From contig JAGTJL010000022.1 of the NCBI GenBank assembly GCA_020746875.1, positions 124,001-188,000 on the forward strand: a stretch of 64,000 nucleotides of DNA, given 5' to 3'. Origin of the DNA: Rhexocercosporidium sp. MPI-PUGE-AT-0058. Its lineage: Eukaryota > Ascomycota > Leotiomycetes > Helotiales. The translations under genes were made by a program, and so were the position numbers. The first letter of the stretch is position 1; every line of letters begins with the position of its first letter. Under the pieces are notes generated by a model. The model saw nothing but the letters and a program-made list of their open reading frames with translations. It searched no databases and was not told the DNA's origin. This document shows positions 35,006 through 50,434 of the stretch, piece by piece.

Positions 35006-36650
35006 AACGTTACGAGACAGAGCTATGGAGGGGATTGGTGTGTTAGTGGCTACTAGTTGGCTCGATATAGTATTGTCTTGCCTGGGTCTCAAATGTTGGG
35101 TATCATGAATCGACGAGCAGATTCCTTTCGAATGCGAACTTAGTAATATGATAGGTCCCCAGAATTTGTACTTTCCTCACGTTGATATACTTTTCTCTGC
35201 GCAGTTGTTATGGTGGATCGGCGTTGCGGTATTGATGCTTTAAGGTCATAGTTGATACCGCTATTTGTGATTGGCAGGTTATGTTCTACTCTTGTCCTTC
35301 ATAGATTAATTTGGGGGAGGTGTATTCAGCAATTCAATTTTGTACTTGGATATTCCAAGATTCATCGTTACTGTTATATAGGTTTCTGCAAACGACAACG
35401 GGTGTGATTTTTCCGAGATCTCCTAGTCGAAGTATATTTTACTTAGTATAGCAAACGCGAATCACACATGATCGAAGGCAGAGCTTGGGAGAATTATTAG
35501 TGGGCTCTGTACTGTAATGTTGGGAAATTTGATGATATGGTTTATATTTAGCGAGATGAGACACACGTAGCAATTTCCTTGGGCAAGCTTTAAATTTGAG
35601 TGGTACTTCGGGGATTCAACTGCCTAATTTTTTTGGGGGTGTTGTTGCTGCTCTCTTCGCCGCCTCAGAAATAAGCCGTGATTCGGTCGGCGGTTACGTT
35701 CAGGTCTTTGCAAAAACGGAACAACCCCAACAAAAGGTAAATCATAATAGCACTCATGGTTCTAGATATGTAATGAGGTTGTATTGTCAACCACACTTGT
35801 GGTTTGTTTGTTGTTATTCGGATAAACGAGGCGGAAAAGCGTGCTAAGCGAGCGATTCAGGGGCTGTCACGGTTAAATCATCTGCGCATGCAATAATCGG
35901 GTTCGGTAAAGGCCTAGAACATTGATATTGGTGAATGGCTAAAATGAACCGAAGGTTGTACTACTTGTATTTATCCTGGTTCATCCATTTGAAGGGTTAC
36001 CCCAGATTCGGCTATCGATCTGTGATTCATTGCTGCCCAATCGGCCCAATCATGGAGGGAAAGCAATTCTAACTCAAACTTCATTATGAAGATGTTACCC
36101 AGGTGTGAAAGTTCACTCCATGAGCTCATAGCAAATAAACATGAATACTGCACAGCCCATATCATCTGATTGCCGGTATGTAGGCCATCCTCATGAATAA
36201 GACACCCAAGATGACTTGAGAAATACTTTAAGTATTTGTGACGGGCGAGCAGAAATTGGGCCTAAATATGGTACCCAAACAAGGTGCAGGGGATCTCACC
36301 GTCGCTACCCAAACTGTCCGGTATCTCTCTACATCCAACTCCGCCTCCCATCCCGGGATGATTCCAGAAGGTTGGGACCGGTTGGGCGGGACGGGAAGGC
36401 CCGAGGACAAGGTGACCAGAACCGCTTCACTTTATAGATCTGGAACATGTGGCTTTTCATGCCTGAAGACAAGACTTCTGCTCAGCCCTGAGAGACGAAC
36501 TTGGCTGATCCGCAAATCCCACGTTGGGCAGATGACAATAATGCCGCCCAGGCAGGTATCTTAAGCTGGTCGGCTCGAGCACGGCGACGTCAACAGAGGG
36601 GTAATCCCAATCGCTGCACGTGACCTTATCAAACAGGGCAAACACGTCAG
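35006..36650. other. Intergenic, no gene seen
   Basis: No coding region supported. A plus-strand frame at 36238-36564 has some coding character but no good start or partner exon. Confidence 0.45.
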
Positions 36651-36830
36651 TCTTCTCTCTCACCCACCTCAAGTCCCACCAGCCCGCCCCAGCCAGCCAG
36701 CCAGCCACCTCTTTTCTTTCCTTTCCTTCCCCTCACCTCACTCCCCTCACTCATCTCGCTCACCTCACCAGGATCGGGCGGCCAGTCGAGTCCCCGTCGC
36801 TCACCTACCTCACTCTCACCCTCACCCCCC
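36651..36830 (+). promoter_or_regulatory. CT-rich promoter tract
   Basis: About 180 bp of almost pure pyrimidine on the plus strand, including a short (CCAG)n run near 36690 and many CTCACCTCA-like motifs. It lies about 680-860 bp upstream of the DUF8035-like gene. Long pyrimidine tracts are common in strongly expressed filamentous-fungal promoters. The rest of the interval to 37511 is probably a long 5' leader. Confidence 0.45.
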
Positions 36831-37511
36831 AATTATTGCCTGCCCACCAGGAACAGCCGCTGGTCAAGGGCCAAAACCGTCGCTCAGACCGCAAGCTTCT
36901 TCGACCTGTTTTGTCTTGATTGCGCAGAACTACCGTCCATTATATAGACCACGATACTATATCGAATGTCCCGGATTTCGCGTCGCCAGTCCCTCTTTTG
37001 GCCATTTCCATCCGGCTTGAGCGTGCTTCGTCCTGCATCCTGACATCACCCGCCGCCCTTTGCGACCGTATAAGGATACCTGGACACCCTGAACTTGGAC
37101 ATGCCTGCAGACACTGCAGCGTAGCGGACCACTCAGCAGCTGGCGGAGCAGTGGGTTTCACACAGAACATCCATGAAGTCGGCCTGTGACAGCGCACCAT
37201 TCGCACCTCAATCACATTGCACCAGACCAGACCAGTCGAACAGAAGAAGAGCGAGAGAGACAGAGAGCCAGGGAGCTGAGCCTGCCCAGCCCAACCCAAC
37301 CCCTCCACTCCACTGCGACAGTCGTCATCCCACCACGAGCTGAAGCAGAAGAAGATACGACTCGACTCGTACCGAGTAGCCTCATCGCTACATAACCCTT
37401 TTGCTGCTCCGGTCTCGACCCATCAACGACCGACTTCACTATCCTTCAATCTGATCTGCCGTTTGCTTACCGCCGTGACCCCGCACCTCACGAGCATAAC
37501 CGACAAGAGCC

Positions 37512-39431
37512 ATGTCTCGACGTGGTGAAGCCGTGTATGAGGAGCGCGATTACTACTCCCGTGAAGGACCACCTCCTGTCCGGACTCGAGAGCGAGAATA
37601 TGAAGAGACAGATATCTACAGCAGGCGTGGGCCCGAGCGAGGATCTCGACCAGACTTCCTTCGCGACGATTACGGCAGAGGAGATCCTGGAACTCTGGTG
37701 CTGAGAGAGCGAGACACCGAGTCTTTCTCAAGACCCCTCGAGCGCAGGCCTCGATCCCCTTCTCCAGTGAGGATAGTGCGTGAGAGCCGTGAGAGGATCA
37801 TTGAGAGATCTCCAACTCCGCCTCAACAACTCGAGCGGGTTCGAACTCGAGTTGTAGAACGAGAACGACGATCACCGTCTCCTGTGCATTCCGAACGAGT
37901 GAGAACTACGCGCATTGTAGAGAGACGAGAGCCATCTCCCCCTCCTCCAGAGAGACTCCGAGCCAGAGTGATCGAGACAAGAGAGCGATTCCGGGAACGG
38001 TCACCATCGCCAGTCCGTGTCCGTGAGCGGATTGTGGAGCGGGAGAGAGAAATCCGAGAGCGAACACCATCACCACATATTGATCGGGTCCGCATTCGAA
38101 ACTTCGAAGAGAGAGAAGTCAGACAGCCAACACCCTCTCCATCTCCATCCCCTCCTCCACCACAGATTCGCGCTCCTCCCATCCACCAAGAAATCATCAC
38201 TCACCACCGACACATCGATCATGGTACGTACCACCTCTCGTGATACAAGATCTGACTAACATCTCACAGGCTTTGAACTTGCTCGAGTCCCATCTCCTCC
38301 CCCACCTCCCCGTCGCACTGAGAACCGTGTCAAAGAAACCGATATCGACATACACACACACCGAGGTCATACCGACGTGGATATCAAGACGAAAACGACA
38401 AAATCGACCAACGCCCGATCATTGACCCCACCACCCCGCCATGAACATTACCACGACGATAGCTACCTGTACGAGCAAGAGCGGGACAAGCTACGAATCC
38501 GAGATACTAGACTTGATATCCATCACAGACGCAGTGTCAGTGCCAGACCTGAACATAGGGAGAGAAGCAAGAGCAGAACCCGGATTGATATCAGAGGTGA
38601 CGACGATGAAGCTGATTACTATGCTCGCAAAGCTAGTGAGCGCGCATACATCGGAGAAGCCTACAATGGCGCCACAAAAGACTGGGCCATTGTTGATGTT
38701 CCCCCCGGAACCGAGCGGGTCAAGATGGAGGGAGTTGGCGGAGGAAGTCAAGAGATTACTTGGCAAAAGTACAATGGTGTACGCAGGAGCAAATTCATTC
38801 CCGAGCGAGAGCGCGAAAAAGATCGCATCAGTGAACGGAGTGAAAGAATTGAGATCCGGGATGAAGCCCCAAGACGAGAATCCAGCGGGCTGGAAATCGA
38901 AATCTCAAGTCGAAGCAGAAGACAAGGTGGTGGTGGCTCGTATGAGCGAGAGTATGAGAGAATTGAGGAGACCTCGAATCAACAAGTTGGATTCCCACGC
39001 GCTCCACCCAAACAGAGAGTCGGAGATCTCTGGACGGAGATCACCAAGGATCTTGTTGTACGGGAAGCTATTGAGGAGATGGGATATGATTTCGAAGAGA
39101 CGGAGTTTTTCTACTACATCATTCAGTATCTACGTTATGTAAGTTTGCTACTGCCCAATACCCAAATCATGGTCAAGTACTAATGCCACGATAGGAGGAT
39201 GTTCTTGAGTTAGTCTCACTCTCCGAAACCATCCGCCGCGAACGCCAAGAACGTATCCGCGAAATCCAACGCGAGCGAGACCGCATCGAGCGAAGAGACC
39301 GCGAGAGAGATGAATGGGAACGTAGAGAGCGACGGCGTGAGAGAGACTCTGGCTTTTCAGACGAGAGGATCATCGAGCGTGAGATCATATATGACGGCCG
39401 AGGACCACCACCCAGACGAGGCGGCTGGTAA
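37512..39431 (+). CDS. Arg/Glu-rich protein, DUF8035-like
   Basis: Exons 37512-38223, 38270-39138, 39195-39431; phases 1 and 0; 605 aa. The protein is extremely charged. It has RE/RD-rich stretches interrupted by SPSP motifs (for example RRPRSPSPVRIVRESRER), reminiscent of SR-type proteins but without an RNA-recognition motif. The C-terminal part has an ordered segment (VGDLWTEITKDLVVREAIEE, MGYDFEETEFFYYIIQYLRY), then a long Arg/Glu helix ending GRGPPPRRGGW. The ordered segment matches my memory of the fungal DUF8035 family; function is unknown. A nuclear or RNA-associated role is only inference from the SR-like composition. Splice signals are canonical (GTACGT, GTAAGT, CTAAC branch). Confidence 0.85.
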
Positions 39432-42400
39432 ATCAATACATGACAGACATACCGTGGCGTTACGAGACTGGAAGAATCATCGGTGATGGATATTACATGA
39501 CACGGCACATCAACAGGTTGCACAGTTTACGACGATTATGAGAAACGGACGGCACGGCAGCATACTTTCCATATTTGCTAGCTTTGTTTGCATAGCGCGT
39601 GCAACTTGATGACTGTGCACTTGGACTTCGAATTCGAACTTGTTCATCTCATATCTTCTCTTCTTCGATTTGCTTTGAGCTATCTCCTCTTTGTTCTGCC
39701 TCGACCGATACCTATTCTTGAAGTTTTTCGAGCTTGTTAATCAAATCACTTGAAACTTTTGGGGACCAGGCCCGGAGCTCGTTTATAAGGCAGAGCTTGG
39801 CTTGTATGGATGGATTTTTGGACTTTTCTGGGCGTTTTGTTTTGTGTTGTGTGGGAGAGTTGGAGGAAGGAAGAGGTAGCGTGGGCGGAGGATTTGATTT
39901 GCTTGTCTTGGGCGGACTGTTATTGAGGGAAGGGTTGGGAAGGAGGCGGGTGATGGTGTAATGACTATAGATTCCATAGCTGCAATTATGAATGATGACG
40001 AAGAGATCAAAAAACAGTTGTCTGTCTTTACTGCATTGACTTCGTGGTTTTTCTTCTCCCAGCAATGGAGTGGACGCTGGAATTGGCGTTCTTTAGAAGC
40101 TGACGAATGAGTAGCACAACAGAAAGTCATAAAACGGGCGACGTAATGGAGTTTCGAAAGCCAGTTGGTAAGAGAAAAGGTCCCAGGAGGTATAAAGCCG
40201 AGTTGGGCTTTACTGTTTCCATTTTTCTTTGGTTCTCGACGGTAAATCGGGGCGGCTGGCTTGGGAGGATTTCTCTCAAAGCTGTGGTGTGCGGACCATT
40301 CTCTGTCGGAAAGAATCTGTTGTTTGTGGAGGTACTGTCATTCTCCCTCTCGTTGCCGAGACTTTTTTTGTCGTCAACTCCTGATCAAGGATTCTCTACA
40401 GCCTGCAACACAACACCTACACCTCCCCATCTTTCCCCACGGGGTCTCCTCAAAAGCTCAAAGTCTGTTCATCCTTCCTCGGCAAATTTCTCCTCTCCGG
40501 ATTGTTTTCGCGGAACCTTGTAGACCTAGCTAGCTCGAGAATGTCGGCGTTCCTTTTAAGGTTTTGACACATATACAAATCCAGTGGCAGATTCTAACTT
40601 CCGGTTAGCGAATTTATTTACCCAAGATAGTCACATGGCGATGGTAATAAAATCACTAACTTCAAGCCTCGTAGGAAGGAATCGTTCGGACGTGTTTATT
40701 TATTTACACTTTTACTCTCGCTCTGCGGTTAAAGATGGCGGAAATCAACTTCGAGCGAACGGGATTTGAGGAATTTTGGCAAAGCTGAAGAGATGAAAAG
40801 TTTCACCACCAATCAGAGGAGAAGAGCTCATAAAACGGGGTGAAATAAGTTCTACAATGTTAAAGGGGAAGTTTACGAGTACTAGGGAAGAAGAATTCTG
40901 GTTTTCCTTGCGCTTTGATAGGTGGATCATCATATAGTTTGAATGGGTTTGTTGAGTGATAAATGAATGGCTGATATGTGAATTGTTGTCATTCTTTCTC
41001 TTCAATGTGGAAGCAGTCTCTATCACCTTTCGAGTGACAATATACTTTGCGAACCTTGCGACATGACCACAAATTCCACTATCACCTTATACTTCCTTCC
41101 TATCTAACAGCTCTAGATTTTTGTATACCTCACTTCCTACCGCTGGCTCGTACGTCTTTCTGTTACAATTACGTAATATTCCTAATGGATCCTTCTTCTT
41201 TTTCCGCACAAAGTTCATCAAATGCTACCCCTAGTCCTTTGTATAACGCTCTTTCAGTTCGCCCTCCTCCTATCATGGAGCTATTCAGAAAGTAGGAAAT
41301 GAAAAGTTTGCTGTGTAGTGAAGAGGGAGCATACCTAGGTATTGGTAATGATGAAATTGACTTTTTGGTTTCAAAGTATGGTATTCTGGCGATGCGGTGA
41401 CTGGTGAGCTTCACTGCAGCGTGAAGACTTACTGGCCTCACATATTCGTATGTATAAGCTCTAATACCTTCTTTTCCAGACCGCAGTAGACTCTAAAATC
41501 ATCAAGATACATTTGGCCGCAGGCTTGGGGAATGGAGTAGTTTCTTGAGGGTTTTTTCTTAGCGTAAGGTATAAATTATTGAGGTTATAAACTCCTCTAT
41601 ATTATAGCCAATCAGGAGAAAACTCAGATTTCTGAAAGTTGTTCAAACGACCAATAATTCACTGTTAATGTATAAATTGGGTTTGTTGACTACCATGTGT
41701 TTCGACGTGTAATAGTTGTCAAAAAACGGTCTTTGGGGAAGTCGAATGTATTTTGTAGAGTTGGATAATAATATGATCTTCAATCGATGGAAATTCTACT
41801 GGCAAGATTATAACCCTGCTGGCGTCTGAAACGAGGCTGTCAATGGACCTGAGTAGATGTCCTGCTATTCAATCATATTTATCTTAATAGCACGAGGTCG
41901 ATTCAATTTTGGAATCTCTAGGACATGACTTACTTCTGAAGACTTACCGACTGCGGCCGACGTGGCATCCCGTTTTCTCAGCTGCTATAAACGACGGCTT
42001 GGAGAAGTTCAAAGATTTATTGACTATGGTTACATGATCTGTGCTCATCGGATCCACTCTTGTACATTTAAGGGAAGCTGCGGTTTCTTTCCTCATCAAG
42101 TCGTTAACTTGACCTTCACAGCGCGGCCTCCTTTGACGCTTTAAACTAACTTGCATTGCTCCTTGCCGCAGACACCAATCCTCCCCGCCCCTCCTCACTG
42201 CACACTGTAATGGTAAAGCTGCAGTTGACACCGTCTTATACTGGAGTATATAATGCTTTCCAATTACAATGGTACTCGCGTCGAGAACTATCTAGGCTCT
42301 GATGTTCGGGTTGTCTTCGTCGGAGATAGAGTTGAGCTTCTTATTTGAAAAGTAAAGTAATGCAACGGACTCACGGAATAGCCAGTTTGATTTACCACAG

Positions 42401-44726
42401 GGTTCAGTATGGTAATATCCGGACAGAAATGATCGATCTGGAGAGTGGTGGACTCACTTTTTACGCCATGGTATTATCGCTCGCTGAGCCTTATTACCCC
42501 CCTTTTCTACTTGGAAGCAACGATCTCCTACCAAAGCATTGCTCCTAGAAGTTCAAATCCACCCGCGATTTACATCCCGGTGCTACGACGTGGGTAATCT
42601 TGATCGAGGGTATTTTGTCTCTTTGTTCTTCTCGTTGAATCTAAACGATGTTGCAATCCAAAAGGTGCAAGATCGCTCTCGTAAATTTCAAAAGTCTGAG
42701 GAGATCAAGTTGCTGAAAGAGTGCGGGTTTTGTACAACAAAACATCCTAAAGCTGCATCATCATGACTTGTCCTGTGAAGTTTTGTTTAGTCTGTTACCT
42801 TTTACGCTGAAAGAGCCTAGTGAGAAGCGAGCGCCCGTAGACAGCGGCATATATCTTGTACTTATCAAAACTTGACCATTAGATATTAGAAGGCTCTAAA
42901 TGTTTATATAAGTCTATTATCATCTAGTGCATAATGTCGCTAGGCCGTCCGTTACTGTCACTGGGGGTTGTCCAATGTATCTGATTGGCCATGCGTAGTC
43001 AGATCTCTTCAAGACTCTGAGAGACTAATCATGCAGCTCGCACTCCATTGAACATGGGTAAGTGAGACTGTCTGACTGTGCTAAATGCACCGAAGGCGGC
43101 CGCTAAAGCCTTTAGTAATCTTAATGTCGAGACAGCCTGACTGATCACTACCAGAACTGCATAGCACCACCGACTAATAATCCCCGAGACATACCTTCTG
43201 TTATCTCCACCGGAGAATTATGAGGGCCGATTATGTGAAGCTTATAGTTAATTATTATTTCATGACTTTTGAAATACTTGTGAGGGACTGGGAGAGGCCT
43301 GGAAGTAAACCTCAAACTCAGGGTTTATGCAAGAATCAAAGAGCAAGATAGATTAATGGTCTAATTTTAATTTTTGAATCATGGCTCGGTTGCTGAATTT
43401 ATTTATATAACACCAAGAAATCAAGTATACCTTTTGGAATTGCAGAAACTCCCGTCCGAACAACCGATATATCTGATCGAGGAAGGTCGAAAGTTTATCT
43501 GCTCGCCGACTTTAAAGCATGGATGCATTAATGAAGGGTTTGAAGTGAGAAATAAAAAAAAACATTAAAAGAGTACAAACACAGCCACTATCTTCTTAAA
43601 TCATCGATGCCGAATTGCCAAGGGAAAACAACCATTTGAGGTGGTGATAATTGAGTAATGCCAAACCTCAGTCACTAAGGCTAACTAGGACATCGTCGTC
43701 ACTTCCGAAGTTGTTTAGAAATGCTCACCCTCATATAACCGTCCGGACTCCGGATCCTGGAATCCCTCGACAAGATGCAGGATCAGCATCCTGCAGTAAA
43801 CAAAGGAGCAAAAGGAGAGATATTTCAAGCATATAATTACAAATACCACAATCCTGGTTGGCATGCAGGGTGACTCTCTACTTACCTACCCTTTGCAGGT
43901 AGCTCCGGTTGGACATGCAACGTCTAATTAGCTACACTATTTTGTCTGTGCGAAGCGCTGTGCTACTGCAAGGGCGCCCCGGGGCATTCGGTTTCAATCC
44001 GAAGTTCCTCGGTAGTGCGCTCGGCACTGTTTGCGGAGGAATTGAATCTAGGGGTGTGCACTTTGTGGCGACTGCACAGCGTTAAAACTACGAAGTGATC
44101 GACGAGCGCAATCCATCGCAATCCATCGCAATCCATCGGTGATATCGGGGGGAGGGATGCCCTCAACTCCTGCCTCATTGTCCTCATGTGAAAGTATGCG
44201 TTTGTACTTGCTTATTTGAGCCACAGAAACTATGAGTGTCGCATTCGACTAAGATGTGCGTTCTTGCGCCCCTCGAACGGGTCCTCCTCCGCACCTAGCA
44301 AGGGGCTGTAAGTGGATTTCCATTAAGCGAGACAAAATACAAGGCAGATTGGCTCGCTTACAGTGTTTCTACATCCTGGGTTCATGTCACGCAAGTACTA
44401 CCTAGCGTGGCATTTAATCTGCTTGTGGGCAGTCTTTGTTTGAGTTCAATATTAAGTTCAACATAAGAACTTCCACGAGTCTTTTTGTTTCAATGCATTT
44501 TCATCCCCGCGTTGAAGGTCCACCTTTCATCTCATCTTTCGGAGAGCAGGGAGGGGTATCGTATGACAGCTTTGACAACCGCAGCGCATCACCGCATATC
44601 AATTTCCTACTTGATCTTATTTCCCCATACGGGAGAAGCTTGTATCTCATAGAGGTACATCGCCTTGTCATCCGTATTCAGTCGAATGTGCTTGGTTGGC
44701 TGACATACTCACTCCTCCACGGTCGC
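39432..44726. other. Gene desert, no gene seen
   Basis: The longest stretch without a supported gene (5.3 kb). It is AT-richer than flanking coding DNA, with many stops in all frames from about 41 to 44 kb. Small frames (for example 44493-44729) are not convincing. Contains a 10-bp tandem repeat at 44107-44138. Confidence 0.5.
44107..44138. repeat. 10-bp tandem repeat, three copies
   Basis: The unit cgcaatccat is repeated three times perfectly, followed by the start of a fourth copy. Confidence 0.85.
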
Positions 44727-44744
44727 TGACGTGAGGGTATAAAG
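44727..44744 (+). promoter_or_regulatory. CRE/AP-1-like site and TATA box of the KatG gene
   Basis: TGACGTGA (44727-44734) is followed directly by TATAAAG (44738-44744), about 115 bp upstream of the catalase-peroxidase ATG. TGACGT cores are bound by bZIP factors of the ATF/CREB class, which control stress genes in fungi. That would suit an antioxidant gene, but the regulation is inferred only from the motif. Confidence 0.4.
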
Positions 44745-44858
44745 ACCACACGCCGCCACGGCAATGGACAGCTTTTCACCACCACCACCACCATCATAAC
44801 TCAAGTCGTAGTTTGACGTCCGCGGCCTTTGCACGCAATCATTACACAGGCTCTCATC

Positions 44859-47571
<2,713 letters not shown>

Positions 47572-47799
47572 AGCGAAAAATTGAACGACATTGAACGGAG
47601 ATAATGCCAGTAGCTTCTTGTACATATATTAGGATCAATAAATGTATGTCGATATAGACATCACTTACAGCACCTTGACGAATATGATCAGAGTTCAATC
47701 TACTGTTGGAGAATAAATGTGAATTTCTGAGGTCGACGTAGTTGCTTTCGAGTTGTACTTTAGTTATTAGGCGTGTACACGACCCCATCCGTTAGCGCT

Positions 47800-48304
47800 T
47801 CAAAGGCTGGAACTCCTCAACCAGGCTACAGCATTCCCATCCACAGAATCGATCAAAGTTGACACTTGAATCTTGTAGACGATATCAGTTTCCAAGTATG
47901 TTTCCAAACTTTCAAAATCGAGGCCAAGTGCCGACGAAGATACTGTAGGAAATCTATCAAATCCAGCCACCATATCTTCTACCCGACAAAAGACCCTTGT
48001 AGTTACGCCTCTAGCCTCCAAGATAAGATAGAAGTCAAAATGTCCGGGAATATAGCAATCAATCACAGTATTCCTCCCTTCCTTTACTCGATTCCTCCTC
48101 CAGAAAAGTGCCATATTATCTTAAATCAGTCCATGTCTGAAAACCAGAATTTTACACTCGCAAAGTCCATACCTAACGCATCTTGACCATACCCTTCCGA
48201 GTAGATTGAGACCAGCAAACACACCCGCACAATATCGCAACCAGTAACAGCACACACACTCTGACGATGCTCAAAAAATCGCCTATGATGACAAGTGATC
48301 CCAT
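47800..48304 (-). CDS. Small single-TM protein, unknown
   Basis: Two exons, 48304-48193 and 48119-47800, joined in phase 1 by a 73-nt intron (GTATGG donor, CTGAT branch, TTTAAG acceptor); 143 aa. The ATG sits in a favourable gccATGG context. Exon 1 encodes one hydrophobic helix (IVRVCVLLLVAILCGCVCW) followed by a basic stop-transfer stretch. Exon 2 encodes a soluble domain (VIDCYIPGHFDFYLILEARG and on to AWLRSSSL). I do not recognise it. It lies next to another small single-TM gene on the same strand (48931-49524); the two may be a local pair of membrane proteins. Confidence 0.55.
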
Positions 48305-48930
48305 GGCCAGTCTCTCTAGTTGTGGTCTCAGGACTTGAAACCTGATTCTTTGATAGTCAGTTATGTGACTTACATTATGACATGACTTGAATATTCGTCG
48401 AGAGAGCTTTGCAGGTGGGGAGGAAAACTCACTCTTTAAAATTCCAGAGGACGTCTTCGATGGTGTATATCAAGAACCCTATTTTTGCTTTGGAAGATGA
48501 TGGATGTAGATGAGTAAATAACCATATATGGATTTGAGTAATATAAAAGAATGAAGGTTTGAAAAATTGAAATAGTAAAAGGTCCAATGATCAGGAACTC
48601 GGAAATATCTAGATATGTGAAGATATAGCATTTGGACTGGGCTCGGTGGTTGTGGGTCCTGGACGGGAGTGGCCCGGACATAGTGAGGCAAGAGAAATAG
48701 CTGTGAAGCTAGAGCGCAAAAGCACAACACCAGGCCACTGAGGCCGGGTTCCATTTCTCTTAATTTGATACATACACACGATAGCTCTTTAGGCATACCT
48801 ACTCTCAGCAAGTGACGTGAGCGTGAGCCTGCACAGCGAAGCGAGTAGTTGGTAACTCGCATCAAGATATATGAAAATCTCCTAAAAGAAAAGAGAGAAA
48901 TCAAAAATCTTAAGGCAGATGTCTAACAAT

Positions 48931-49524
48931 CTAAGCCCCTCTCCCATTCCTCCCCTCCCACGTCCATTGCCTATCAGTGATATCCTTCCCGCTTCTACCA
49001 TAGGCACAAAAATAACCTCCCCTCTCCTCCCGCCCAAGGACACTCTCCTCCGGCCTCCTCTGTGCCTGTACCTCCGTCTCATCCCTCAGTATCACCGACC
49101 CGACCCTCGTCTCCTCACTCGCCCTCGTGTCGTGCGGCCCACATCTCTTCAACCACCAACTCCACCTCCTACCAAAAGCCCCTCCCTCTTCCTCATCCGC
49201 AGGAACCAACCTCACCAGCCTCTCATTCCTCCTTATGTATAAATTTCGATCTACGAGCTGGAATAGTTGTGCATTAGACTCCAATGTCCTATCGTTTCGT
49301 GGTTTCTTAGCGCAGATATCCAGGAAGGAGATGGCAAGTCCGATGAACATGATGACGGCAAGAGTTAGGAGGACGGAGATGAATATTGCGCGGCGTTTTT
49401 GGTGGGTGCAGTATTGTTGTTGTAGGATGAATCTGATGCTGCTGTTAGCGGATGGGGATTCTGAGCGTTGGTTTATGGGTGCTTGATGGACGTACTCCTC
49501 TCTTGTGTATGTTTGTTTCTCCAT
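48931..49524 (-). CDS. Small single-TM protein, unknown
   Basis: Open frame of 197 aa. One transmembrane helix (about residues 45-66, FISVLLTLAVIMFIGLAISF) follows a basic segment (THQKRR). The C-terminal part is charged, Arg-rich and hydrophilic. Embedded near the 5' end is a perfect intron signature: donor GTACGT at 49495, a GCTAAC branch and CATCAG ending at 49433. It is 63 nt long and thus frame-neutral. Removing it gives 176 aa (exons 49524-49496 and 49432-48931), which I think is the true form. No family recognised. Confidence 0.55.
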   Translation of the reverse strand: MEKQTYTREEYVHQAPINQRSESPSANSSIRFILQQQYCTHQKRRAIFISVLLTLAVIMFIGLAISFLDICAKKPRNDRTLESNAQLFQLVDRNLYIRRNERLVRLVPADEEEGGAFGRRWSWWLKRCGPHDTRASEETRVGSVILRDETEVQAQRRPEESVLGREERGGYFCAYGRSGKDITDRQWTWEGRNGRGA

Positions 49525-50195
49525 GCTGTATACTCTTTGTCTTCTCTTTAAGAAACGAATAGTTCCCCTGCGTTTGAAATCAATACCTGGAATTGACTAC
49601 AAGTTTATACTACCGAGTGATATGACATGATGTCACCGAACCGCTCTGTCCATGCTTCACTAGAAGTTCTAGAAGACTGCCAAGTACGGCTGCCAATTTA
49701 GAATTCATTGTTTGAAATGCTTGGCCATGGAAGAGTAGCAAGTGACTAGAGCTTACCGTCTCGATACATCTTGGGTACTGTGACTTTGTCAGAGACGGTG
49801 GGAGTCCGACTTTCCTTGGCGCTGAAAGGGGTGAAGCGAGAGAGGCAACAACTTGATTTATCCGAGGTCTGTATTGTGTTCTGGGTGTCTAGATCGCATG
49901 TTCGATACAGCCAGCTGATCTTTCGCCTTGAAATTCTTCGATTCGGGCTATCTAGTCTAATTAAGGTGCCGATTATCAGATCTCATTGTTAATCGTGAGT
50001 AAATCTCCTATCGCATCTATCATCCGTTTGCGTTTAAATATAAGTCGGGGCTCCAAGATAGCTCCCCATGACAATTGTCACTTTCTCCGTAAACATCACC
50101 ATCGTACTTGTGTACAATCAAAGATCAAATGAACCGTAAGGAAGACTGTGTGACACTCATGACTGCAATTGAAGACAAATAAAGGAGTCAGATTC
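49525..50195. other. Intergenic, no gene seen
   Basis: Upstream of the small TM gene; no coding region supported. Confidence 0.45.
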
Positions 50196-50399
50196 TCAAT
50201 CACGAAGTGAACTTGGATTCCAGGCGACATATTTCAAGTAGTAAGCACATATCATTGAAGAAGAAAACAACCATCTAGTAATACGGGGAACCAAGTACGA
50301 AACTATTCCTAACCCACTCAAAGCACCCAAGAATCCGAAGCTGACAACGCCATGCCTAATAATCCAAAGCCCAAGCTCAACCCCAACAAGGATGAACAT
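50196..50399 (-). CDS. Short hydrophobic ORF, weak
   Basis: A 67-aa frame from ATG 50399 with coding-like codons and one or two hydrophobic helices (MFILVGVELGLWIIRHG, FGFLGALSGLGIVSYLVP). It starts only 36 nt after the stop of the upstream phosphodiesterase gene, so it may simply be its 3' UTR. No homology known to me. Confidence 0.22.
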   Translation of the reverse strand: MFILVGVELGLWIIRHGVVSFGFLGALSGLGIVSYLVPRITRWLFSSSMICAYYLKYVAWNPSSLRD

Positions 50400-50434
50400 A
50401 ATTTGAAAAAAATGGTACAAGATCTTACAACACT

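Noticed and set aside
36238..36564. Plus-strand frame with partly coding-like codons
   Set aside because: Starts with GTG, no partner exon, no family resemblance.
44493..44729. 78-aa plus-strand ORF just upstream of the catalase-peroxidase gene
   Set aside because: It lies in the KatG promoter and ends on the TGACGTGA element; no homology or splice support.
48479..48754. 91-aa minus-strand ORF with a signal-peptide-like start (MEPGLSGLVLCFCALASQLF)
   Set aside because: The C-terminal half is AT-rich, Tyr/Ile/Phe-heavy and unlike a mature secreted domain; probably chance.
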